12,578 nucleotides of DNA from Clostridium sp. UBA2485. Lineage in GTDB: Bacteria > Bacillota > Clostridia > Clostridiales > Clostridiaceae. Positions 6,608-12,376 of the stretch are shown here, one piece after another (position 1 is the stretch's first letter; each line of letters starts with the position of its first letter). The translations under genes and the position numbers were made by a program. The stretch lies in the NCBI RefSeq assembly GCF_002341865.1, contig NZ_DDOV01000049.1:99667-112244 (forward strand), written 5' to 3'. The notes below the pieces were generated by a model that worked only from the letters and a program-made list of their open reading frames with translations, did no database searches and was not told the origin of the DNA.

Positions 6608-6654
6608 AAAAACAGGTAGTCTAATTGCCAGTGGAAGTTAGACTACCTGTTTTT
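6608..6654 (+). terminator. Very strong rho-independent terminator closing the membrane-protein unit
   Basis: A perfect 17-bp stem joins AAAAACAGGTAGTCTAA (6608-6624) to its complement at 6638-6654, around a 13-base loop. It ends in five Ts, and on the other strand it also ends in Ts (facing the A run at 6608-6612), so it could work in both directions. It overlaps the end of the preceding gene by only a few bases' distance. Confidence 0.9.
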
Positions 6655-6754
6655 AATGTATATATTTTTTTATATTAATAATAGTTATCTACTATAAATT
6701 CTATTAATGTTAATATTTAATCATTGGTTAATACTGAGAAAGAAGGATGTTTTT

Positions 6755-6802
6755 ATGATAATTAAAATTACAGAAAAAAATTATGAGGCGATTATTTTAT
6801 AG
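6755..6802 (+). pseudogene. Fifteen-codon ORF resembling a GNAT N-terminus (relic or leader peptide)
   Basis: AAGAAGGA (6740-6747) precedes an ATG at 6755 reading MIIKITEKNYEAIIL and then TAG. The M-I-I-x-x-x-x-x-x-x-Y-x-x-I pattern is that of the first strand and helix of many GNATs. No clear continuation is found in the 72 bases before the tandem GNAT gene. It may be the stump of a lost GNAT or a short upstream ORF in the leader of the 6875 gene. Evidence is thin. Confidence 0.3.
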
Positions 6803-6874
6803 ATTTCTCTATTCATTTAACCATGTGAATTGAGTATAGTTTTATATTGTTTATCACCTTAGAAGGAGATTGTT

Positions 6875-7864
6875 ATGTACTATACTTATTTAAATGATTC
6901 TCATGTTGAAGAGATAGCTACTATTATTTCAACTAATTATAAAAATGCGAGGGTAGCATTACCTATTTTATCTGATAAATATGAAAATATTGAAATGCAC
7001 ATAAAGGAAATTAAAAAATATGTAGATAACAACAATTTTGTTGTAGCTATAAAATCTGGTAAAGTTACTGGATTTATAAATGGAATTAGCATTAATGAGT
7101 TTAAAGGAACAGCAAAAGGAGTATTATCATTACCTTCACTTCATGGAATAGCTGATGGATATGATAAAAGGTATTTATATAATGAACTCTATAGAAGAGC
7201 TTCTGATTTGTGGGTTAATTCAGGTTGTTATACACATGCTGTAATGTTGTACGTTAATGATAAAAATGTAATTGATTCTTGGGTGATGAATGGATTTGGT
7301 ATGTTGGTTATTGACGCTGTACGTCCTCTTGAGAAAATAGCTATATCCAATATAGATAATAATATGTTGATAAGAAAGGCTGATATAACAGACCTTATTG
7401 ATATGGAACATCTTTTTAAAGGAATAGACAAGCATCTTTCATCATCACCAATATATTTATATAATCATATTAGTGAAAACTATATAGATGAATATAGCGA
7501 TTGGCTTAAAACAGAAGGTAATAACTTATGGATTGCCGAGATTAATAGCAAAATTATAGGTTATTTAAAAACAAATACAACTGAAATTAATATGGATGAA
7601 TTAGATGATGGTTATACAATGGCAATAAATGGAGCTTATGTATTATCAGAATATAGAGGACAGCATATAATGTCAAGATTATTAAATGTAGCAACTGATT
7701 GGGCTATTGAAAAGGGCTTGAAACGCTGTTCTACAGATTTTGAATCTGCTAATATTGAGGGAAGACGTTTTTGGCTTAAACATTTTACCCCATATTACTA
7801 TTCAATGATTAGAAGAATTGATGAAAGAAATCATTTAAATTCAATTAGTATTGGAGATAAATGA
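6875..7864 (+). CDS. Tandem-GNAT protein (two acetyltransferase domains in one chain)
   Basis: This 329-residue protein has AAGGAGA (6861-6867) before its ATG. Length is twice a usual GNAT and the fold pattern appears twice. The N-terminal half (about 1-150) has a substrate-side strand FVVAIKSGKVTGFINGIS (55-72), a motif-A-like HGIADGYDKRYLYNELYRRA (90-109) and a motif-B-like YVNDKNVIDSWVMNGFGM (126-143). The C-terminal half (160-315) has LWIAEINSKIIGYLKT, then GAYVLSEYRGQHIMSRLLN (253-271) and DFESANIEGRRFWLKHF (288-304). The acetyl-CoA loop R/Q-x-x-G-x-G/A is altered in both halves: in the second it reads R-G-Q-H-I-M. One half may be structural only. The next GNAT starts two bases after this stop, with its ribosome site inside this gene's last codons, so the two are probably translationally coupled. 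Confidence 0.85.
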   Translation: MYYTYLNDSHVEEIATIISTNYKNARVALPILSDKYENIEMHIKEIKKYVDNNNFVVAIKSGKVTGFINGISINEFKGTAKGVLSLPSLHGIADGYDKRYLYNELYRRASDLWVNSGCYTHAVMLYVNDKNVIDSWVMNGFGMLVIDAVRPLEKIAISNIDNNMLIRKADITDLIDMEHLFKGIDKHLSSSPIYLYNHISENYIDEYSDWLKTEGNNLWIAEINSKIIGYLKTNTTEINMDELDDGYTMAINGAYVLSEYRGQHIMSRLLNVATDWAIEKGLKRCSTDFESANIEGRRFWLKHFTPYYYSMIRRIDERNHLNSISIGDK

Positions 7865-7865
7865 T

Positions 7866-8369
7866 ATGGGGGAAATTATAATTGAAACAGAACGTTTATA
7901 TATAAAACCTTGGTCATTAGATTATGCTGATGAGCTGTACAACTTAATGTCAGACAAGCGAGTTCATATATACACTGGGGACACTGTTTGGACTAAAGAA
8001 AGAACTAAGGGATATATCCAATTTAATATTAGTAGAGAAAGTTTATCATTAGATAACTTTCATGGAGCAGTTATATTAAAAGAAAGCAATAAAATTATAG
8101 GATTAACAGGCTTGAATCCATATTTGTTGAAGCAACCAGAAATTGAATGGCAATTAGGAGTGGATTTTTGGAATAAAGGATATGCTACTGAAATTGGAAA
8201 AGCTGTCATAGAAACTGCTTTTAAAAATAGTAATATAACAAAAATATATGGTATGGCTAATCCTAAAAATATTGGGTCTATGAGAGTTATGAAGAAAATT
8301 GGAATGACTTGTCTTGGAATTAGAGATTTCAGGGGTGCGCAGCATATGTTTTATGAAATATTACGCTAA
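7866..8369 (+). CDS. RimJ/RimL-like GNAT N-acetyltransferase
   Basis: The protein has 167 residues from the ATG at 7866, preceded by GGAG at 7853-7856 inside the end of the tandem GNAT gene; only one base separates that gene's stop from this start. An in-frame TTG at 7851 overlaps the ribosome site and is rejected. The layout is that of the Acetyltransf_3 group: IIETERLYIKPWSLDYADELYNLM at the N-terminus, IEWQLGVDFWNKGYATEIGKA (93-113) as motif A with the N-K-G-Y-A acetyl-CoA loop, and GMANPKNIGSMRVMKKIGM (129-147) as motif B. Group members acetylate N-termini of ribosomal proteins or amino groups on small molecules. Coupling to the tandem GNAT suggests a joint role or shared regulation; the substrate is unknown. 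Confidence 0.93.
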   Translation: MGEIIIETERLYIKPWSLDYADELYNLMSDKRVHIYTGDTVWTKERTKGYIQFNISRESLSLDNFHGAVILKESNKIIGLTGLNPYLLKQPEIEWQLGVDFWNKGYATEIGKAVIETAFKNSNITKIYGMANPKNIGSMRVMKKIGMTCLGIRDFRGAQHMFYEILR

Positions 8370-8442
8370 ATTTAACAGATTTATGATAAGAATATATTAT
8401 AAATAAAGTTCTAACAACTATAAAACTAAATAATTTTCTAAG

Positions 8443-8480
8443 ATACCGTAGTATTCAGAAATGAATGCTACGGTATTTTT
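8443..8480 (+). terminator. Rho-independent terminator, family member 2 (after the 6875/7866 GNAT pair)
   Basis: The arms at 8443-8457 and 8462-8476 pair over 15 positions with one T-G, around a GAAA tetraloop, then a T run to 8480. ATACCGTA, TATTCA and TGAAT are shared with the terminator at 4833-4870 in the same order and spacing. Confidence 0.92.
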
Positions 8481-8637
8481 AAATATGTAATTTTATTATG
8501 TTAAAACTTACATATTTAAATTTAAAAATACAAACAATGTTCTTTGAAAACTAAACATAATGTAATTACAAAATATTACGTAGTAAGAGTGTATTTGGAG
8601 CAACTAAGTTACAATAATAAATCTTAAACTAATAAAT

Positions 8638-8665
8638 TTTAGATTATTTTAATATATGATATAAT
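8638..8665 (+). promoter_or_regulatory. Vegetative-type promoter with extended -10 for the 8701 GNAT
   Basis: TTTAGA (8638-8643, four of six matches to TTGACA) is followed after 16 bases by TATAAT (8660-8665), with TG at 8657-8658 giving an extended -10. Transcription would start near 8672, leaving a short leader before GGAGG at 8688-8692. Confidence 0.65.
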
Positions 8666-8700
8666 CTATAGTTAATATAAAACTTTTGGAGGAAATAGAA

Positions 8701-9237
8701 ATGGAGTTTGTAAGAATAAATTCTAGTGATAATAATTATTTTGATGATGTAATGAATATATATAAAGTGAGTTTTCCTATATTTGAGCAAAGAACTATAA
8801 AAGATCAAATGGATGTTTTAAAAGATGATAAATATAATTGTATGGCTGTTTGTGAAAGCAATAAATTAGTTGGAATATTATTATATTGGGATTTAGATAA
8901 CTGTAAATACATTGAACACTTAGCAATATCGCCTAGTATACGAGGAAAAAACTATGGTTCTAGAATTTTAAAGGAGTTTTGCGAGAATAATGAAACTATA
9001 GTTTTAGAAATAGACCCACCAGTAGATGATATATCAATTAAAAGATTAGGGTTTTATTCTAACCTAGGATTTAAGCTGCAAGAATTTGAGCATATTCATC
9101 CACCATATAGAAAAGAGTATAAAGGTCATAAACTAAAGATTATGAGTTTTAATAAAAATCTATCTGAGGATGAATATAATAAATTTAATGTATTCTTAAA
9201 AGAAAGAATTATGAAATATTCAGAGCATAATGATTAA
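8701..9237 (+). CDS. GNAT family N-acetyltransferase
   Basis: The protein has 178 residues from the ATG at 8701, eight bases after GGAGG (8688-8692). An in-frame TTG at 8686 overlaps that site and is rejected. Motif A is CKYIEHLAISPSIRGKNYGSRIL at 68-90 with the R-G-K-N-Y-G loop, in which asparagine replaces the usual glycine of the G-x-G pair. Motif B is represented by DDISIKRLGFYSNLGFK at 109-125. Between them VLEIDPPVDD, and after them HPPYRKEYKGHKL, are features I associate with a widespread but uncharacterised group of Firmicute GNATs. The last 30 residues form a charged tail probably helical. It has its own promoter (8638-8665) and a terminator (9367-9408), so it is expressed alone. Acceptor substrate unknown. 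Confidence 0.9.
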   Translation: MEFVRINSSDNNYFDDVMNIYKVSFPIFEQRTIKDQMDVLKDDKYNCMAVCESNKLVGILLYWDLDNCKYIEHLAISPSIRGKNYGSRILKEFCENNETIVLEIDPPVDDISIKRLGFYSNLGFKLQEFEHIHPPYRKEYKGHKLKIMSFNKNLSEDEYNKFNVFLKERIMKYSEHND

Positions 9238-9366
9238 ATAGTACTGATTCACAGTTATTAATTAATTCATAATTTTAATATTAATTGATATGATATATGA
9301 TTTAATTAGCAGAATGCATTATGCGTATATACTAGATTTAACAACTTCAAAAGTGAATAAATTTTT

Positions 9367-9408
9367 AAAACACTGTATCATTTAGAAATAGATTTTACAG
9401 TGTTTTTT
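9367..9408 (+). terminator. Rho-independent terminator after the 8701 GNAT
   Basis: AACACTGTA (9369-9377) is exactly complementary to TACAGTGTT (9396-9404), flanked by A and T runs that extend the stem, with a partly paired 18-base loop and a T run to 9408. It lies 130 bases after the stop. Confidence 0.8.
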
Positions 9409-9451
9409 ATTGCGCAATTTAAAATATTTTGCACTTTATATTAACTTTATA

Positions 9452-9479
9452 AGTAACTTATAGAACTATGTTAGTTACT
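9452..9479 (+). repeat. Interrupted inverted repeat in the methyltransferase leader
   Basis: AGTAACT (9452-9458) pairs with AGTTACT (9473-9479), and inside it ATAG (9460-9463) pairs with CTAT (9466-9469). No T run worth calling a terminator follows. It could be an operator or an RNA structure in the leader of the methyltransferase gene. Confidence 0.35.
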
Positions 9480-9494
9480 ACTTTTGTTGGAATA

Positions 9495-9528
9495 AGAAGG
9501 AGAACAGTATTTCTTAGGGAATATATTA
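9495..9528 (+). repeat. 34-base leader repeat, copy 2 (upstream of the methyltransferase)
   Basis: Partner of 1836-1869, matching at 30 of 34 positions. It lies 74 bases before the preferred methyltransferase start. Directly after it comes AGGAGG (9528-9533) with a TTG at 9540 that opens a four-codon ORF ending in TAA at 9552-9554, just before an ATG at 9555. Confidence 0.65.
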
Positions 9529-9602
9529 GGAGGAAAAAATTGAATATTACATAAATGAAAAATATCACAATAGAAAATGATTTATGTAATTGGAGGAATA
9601 TA

Positions 9603-10328
9603 ATGATTAATGATTTAAAGACATATTTGGAAAATATGAAAAAGCCTTGGAGTGCATTATACTATAGATTGGTTTGGGAGCAATTACCGCAAGTAACTAA
9701 TTGTAAAGTCCTCGATTTTGGAAGTGGATTGGGAATTACTGCAAATCATTTAGCGAAGAATAATGATGTGGTAGCAATAGAACCAGATGCTGGCATGATA
9801 GATATGAGAATATGCGAGAACAATTATAAACAGATTATTGGTAATATAGAACAATTAAAAGAGCAAGATGATGATTCCTTTGATGTTGTAATATGCCATA
9901 ATGTCTTTGAGTATGCTAAAGAGCGAAAAGAAATATTTAGAGAACTATATAGGGTTCTTAAACCAAATGGAATAATATCCATAGTAAAACACAATCATAC
10001 AGGAAGAGTTATACAAAAAGTTGTTTTTGAAAATAACATTGATGAAGCAATATCTCTGCTTGATGGTGGAGAAGCTAAAGTTATGAATTTTGGACAAGTA
10101 GATTATTATAATATAAATGATGTTAAAGAATGGATAGATGATTTAGATATTAATATTGAAAAGGTTCTTGGAGTTAGAACGTTTTTTGCTTTGCAGCAAA
10201 ATAATGAAATTAAGTATAATCCAATGTGGCAAGAAAAAATGTTTGAAGTTGAAATGAAAGTGTGTGATATAGATGAGTATAGAAATATATCTTTTTATAA
10301 TCACATCTTGTTAAGAAAATTGACTTGA
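9603..10328 (+). CDS. Class I SAM-dependent methyltransferase
   Basis: The protein has 241 residues from the ATG at 9603, which follows GGAGGA (9592-9597) at five bases. A 16-codon longer start at 9555 has no ribosome site at a usable distance, though AGGAGG lies 21 bases before it. Motif I is CKVLDFGSGLGITANHLAKN at 34-53, the glycine loop that binds the SAM adenosine; Glu60 in VVAIEPDAGMI is the acidic end of strand 2 that holds the ribose; FDVVICHNVFEY (93-104) is motif post-II/strand 4, and REILYRVLKPNG-type sequence (113-123, here RELYRVLKPNG) is the usual helix before strand 5. This is the Methyltransf_11 layout. The C-terminal 100 residues (from about 140) are not diagnostic and should set the substrate, which may be a small molecule. 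It stands alone, with a terminator-like structure after it at 10396-10455. Confidence 0.92.
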   Translation: MINDLKTYLENMKKPWSALYYRLVWEQLPQVTNCKVLDFGSGLGITANHLAKNNDVVAIEPDAGMIDMRICENNYKQIIGNIEQLKEQDDDSFDVVICHNVFEYAKERKEIFRELYRVLKPNGIISIVKHNHTGRVIQKVVFENNIDEAISLLDGGEAKVMNFGQVDYYNINDVKEWIDDLDINIEKVLGVRTFFALQQNNEIKYNPMWQEKMFEVEMKVCDIDEYRNISFYNHILLRKLT

Positions 10329-10875
10329 ATATAGCATGTTTAATTAATTAAAATATCAAAATAGGATATCTAAATAATAGTTAAATTTATTATTCTTAAG
10401 GGGTTGTTGCAATATGATTAAAATTTAGTCAAGGGCGATAGCCCCTTTAATTTATTTGTTTATAAAATATAATAATGTTTGTGTCATTTAATTATGTAAT
10501 TTAAACTTAAATAAATATAATTAAATATCATTAATATGATGCAGCAAAATATAACACTTTGTATTTACCTCTCTTGGAATCTTTAGCTATACAAAATAAA
10601 AATATTATTTGAAGAAGAATATAGAGTAAAGTATATACTATAATTTTTTTATAACAAGTAAAAAAATTATTAACTCACTTTAAAAGTTATTAGTATATGT
10701 GAAGGATAAATATATTCCATATGGAACTATTATACATAAATGATTTATAATTGAAATAACTTATAGAAAATATACTTATTTTCATCAGATGATTTAATTC
10801 AGAGAGGTGAATTAGTATTATTTTATAATTAAAATCTATTGTAATATGGAATTTTAATTTAAAGGAGATGATAAA
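10329..10875 (+). other. 547-base non-coding stretch before the carbon-nitrogen hydrolase
   Basis: It holds the competing-hairpin region at 10396-10455 and otherwise only AT-rich sequence. Short open pieces exist, such as a plus-strand piece at about 10692-10748 encoding KLLVYVKDKYIPYGTIIHK and a minus-strand piece at 10531-10674 without a start codon whose last residues read AKDSKRGKYKVLYFAASY. Both look protein-like in part but are too short to name and may be remains of lost genes. I do not recognise a known riboswitch class here. Confidence 0.45.
10396..10455 (+). terminator. Terminator-like region with two competing pairings
   Basis: GCCCCTT (10441-10447) can fold locally with AAGGGC (10431-10436) around a GATA loop, or pair long-range with TTAAGGGG at 10396-10403 (with a T bulge). 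T-rich sequence follows (TTTAATTTATTT from 10446). It lies 68 bases after the methyltransferase stop, so it may simply end that transcript. The two exclusive pairings are also the shape of a switch or attenuator. Confidence 0.5.
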
Positions 10876-11628
10876 ATGAAATACGCATTAGTAGTGAATA
10901 AAGTTACATCTGATATTAATCTAAATGTAGAGTTAATATTAAAATTTATTAAGGAAGCAAAAAGCAATGATGCTGAATTTATAATATTCCCGGAATCTGC
11001 TATTACAGGATTTGATAATCGTGATATACCTGAATACGATTTTAAGTTAGCTTTTAGTGAAAATTCAAATGTTATTCAATCTATATGTAAATCTGCAAAG
11101 GAAAATCAAATATATATTTCACTGGGTTTTTTTGAAGAAGATAATAATTCTATATATGATAGTACAATATGTATTGATGATTCTGGAGAGATAATATGTA
11201 AATATAGAAGAATAACAAAGGGATGGCACGGCAATGAAGCTGATAAAGAAATATATAAAGAAGGAGAAGAAATTAAGACATTTTACATTAAAAACAAAAA
11301 ATATGGTTATTTAATTTGTGGAGATTTATTTGATGATAAGTTGGTTCATAAGATTAGAGAGGAGAATATTGATATATTAGTATTTCCATTTGCAAGATCT
11401 TTTTATAATGGACATGTTTCTCAAGAAAGATGGGATGTAGAAGAAATGCCATCTTATATAGAGCAAATTACTAAGTGTAATGCATTAACATTGATGATTA
11501 ATTATATTGAACATTCAAAGAGTACTGAATATTATTACTTTGGAGGTGCCTATGCAGTAGATAAATTAGGAAAAGTTATAGCTAAAAAAGAAATTGGAAG
11601 TGAAGGTATATTATATATTGATATATAA
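10876..11628 (+). CDS. Carbon-nitrogen hydrolase (nitrilase superfamily)
   Basis: The protein has 250 residues from an ATG after AAAGGAGATGA (10861-10871). It has the nitrilase-fold landmarks in order: FIIFPESAITGF at 35-46 with catalytic Glu40, GEIICKYRRITKGWH at 104-118 covering the lysine motif, and YGYLICGDLFDD at 143-154 with the nucleophile Cys148 followed by G-D. Family members hydrolyse C-N bonds in amides, nitriles or carbamates through a Glu-Lys-Cys triad. The usual lysine motif is Y-R-K-x-H-L; here that lysine position is Arg112, with Lys115 three residues on, so either the lysine has moved or activity is altered. Length is normal for the family. The gene stands alone with a terminator at 11657-11685. 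The substrate is unknown. Confidence 0.9.
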   Translation: MKYALVVNKVTSDINLNVELILKFIKEAKSNDAEFIIFPESAITGFDNRDIPEYDFKLAFSENSNVIQSICKSAKENQIYISLGFFEEDNNSIYDSTICIDDSGEIICKYRRITKGWHGNEADKEIYKEGEEIKTFYIKNKKYGYLICGDLFDDKLVHKIREENIDILVFPFARSFYNGHVSQERWDVEEMPSYIEQITKCNALTLMINYIEHSKSTEYYYFGGAYAVDKLGKVIAKKEIGSEGILYIDI

Positions 11629-11656
11629 GCAATATAGTAAAAGTTAATTTTTTATA

Positions 11657-11685
11657 GGGCGAACAATGTTCGTCGGTTCTTTTTT
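11657..11685 (+). terminator. Rho-independent terminator after the carbon-nitrogen hydrolase
   Basis: GGCGAAC (11658-11664) pairs with GTTCGTC (11668-11674), with one G-T, around AAT. GGTTC then leads to a run of six Ts (11680-11685). An alternative stem uses GAAC at 11661-11664 with GTTC at 11676-11679, directly against the T run. Confidence 0.75.
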
Positions 11686-11700
11686 ATATATAATAAAAAA

Positions 11701-11801
11701 ACGATATATGAGAAAAATTTATTGATACTATTATCTGAAAATAAAGAATTTTATATAAATTAGAAGAGGAAATGGAAGATAATAATTTAATTCTAAAATA
11801 A
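11701..11801 (+). pseudogene. Possible coding relic with a frameshift (family unknown)
   Basis: One frame reads TIYEKNLLILLSENKEFYIN and stops at 11761-11763; the overlapping frame from 11760 reads LEEEMEDNNLILK and stops at 11799-11801. Joined, they look like one continuous helical, charged C-terminal segment split by a frameshift. There is no start codon with a ribosome site and I cannot name a family. It may be chance. Confidence 0.25.
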
Positions 11802-11877
11802 GCTTTTAAGCTTTTTAAATTAAATATACTGGAAGTTAATAATGGGCTTATATAAATATATTAAAAAGGAGTAATTA

Positions 11878-12372
11878 ATGAAAAATATGAAATATATTCA
11901 AATACAAAAGGACAATGATGAACAATATGAGCAGCTATTAAAAATGTGGATTCCATATTTAAAAGAAATAGGAAGCAAAGAAAGTGATTCGGTAATAACT
12001 AAATATGCTCGTCAAAGAGTGGATATACAAGGAAAACGAGAAGATATGCACTTTGAACTTTGCTATGATGATAATACCATGGTTGGATTCTGTTTTTATG
12101 CAGTTGATTTGGGAGGTATAAAAAATATTCTACCTCCCAACCTTGGATATATTATGGAATTTTATGTGTTGCCTCAATATCGCCATCAAGGTTATGGAAG
12201 CGATATATTTAAGCATATAGAGAGAACCTTTTTTAGTCATGGTGCAGAATATATGTACCTAACACCAGAGGAAGTTAGCGGAGCACCATTTTGGAGTTCG
12301 TTAGGCTTTAAGGATAGTGGAAAAATAGATTCAGATAATCATGAGCCAATATACATTAAAAAAGTTGAATAA
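11878..12372 (+). CDS. GNAT family N-acetyltransferase
   Basis: The protein has 164 residues; the ATG at 11878 follows AAAAAGGAG (11863-11871). A second ATG at codon 4 has no better site. The N-terminal helix-rich part (DNDEQYEQLLKMWIPYLKEI) is followed by the strand MVGFCFYAVD (68-77). Motif A is YIMEFYVLPQYRHQGYGSDIF at 91-111 with R-H-Q-G-Y-G, a textbook acetyl-CoA loop. The end reads YLTPEEVSGAPFWSSLGFKDSG (127-148), the usual strand, helix and F-W-x-x-L-G-F of motif B. All expected GNAT elements are present, so it is probably active; the acceptor is unknown. It stands alone and is followed within five bases by the decayed GNAT piece at 12377-12502. Confidence 0.93.
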   Translation: MKNMKYIQIQKDNDEQYEQLLKMWIPYLKEIGSKESDSVITKYARQRVDIQGKREDMHFELCYDDNTMVGFCFYAVDLGGIKNILPPNLGYIMEFYVLPQYRHQGYGSDIFKHIERTFFSHGAEYMYLTPEEVSGAPFWSSLGFKDSGKIDSDNHEPIYIKKVE

Positions 12373-12376
12373 ATAA

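Larger units (their letters stand above)
8370..8700 (+). other. Intergenic stretch with terminator, rRNA-spacer-like string and promoter
   Basis: It holds the terminator at 8443-8480, a string TTCTTTGAAAACT (8540-8552) that resembles the conserved box in Firmicute rRNA operon leaders and 16S-23S spacers, and the promoter at 8638-8665. No rRNA or tRNA sequence lies nearby, and 8565-8637 shows nothing I recognise. Confidence 0.45.
9238..9602 (+). other. Intergenic stretch before the methyltransferase
   Basis: It holds the terminator at 9367-9408, the inverted repeat at 9452-9479, the 34-base repeat copy at 9495-9528 and a four-codon TTG-started ORF (9540-9554) with a strong AGGAGG site. Bases 9238-9366 contain nothing I recognise. 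Confidence 0.5.

Noticed and set aside
6619..6643. GTTAGAC and its near-complement inside the terminator resemble integron attC core ends (GTTRRRY / RYYYAAC).
   Set aside because: The spacing is far too short for attC, the symmetry belongs to a perfect terminator stem with T runs, and no similar sites end the other genes. The single-gene, GNAT-rich layout recalls an integron cassette array, but no integrase or attC series is visible.
7220..7435. Minus-strand open frames opposite the tandem GNAT gene.
   Set aside because: They are shadows of the plus-strand coding sequence, without ribosome sites or family resemblance. The same holds for minus-strand frames at 2107-2295, 2573-2782, 5517-5768 and 8154-8345.
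10531..10674. A minus-strand open stretch ending in AKDSKRGKYKVLYFAASY.
   Set aside because: It has no start codon or ribosome site, is mostly AT-driven hydrophobic residues, and matches no family I know. It could be a relic, but I cannot support a gene.
11800..11820. AAGCTT repeated twice close together, forming a small hairpin.
   Set aside because: The loop is too small unless the stem is shortened to four pairs, so it is at best a very weak terminator for the doubtful relic before it.
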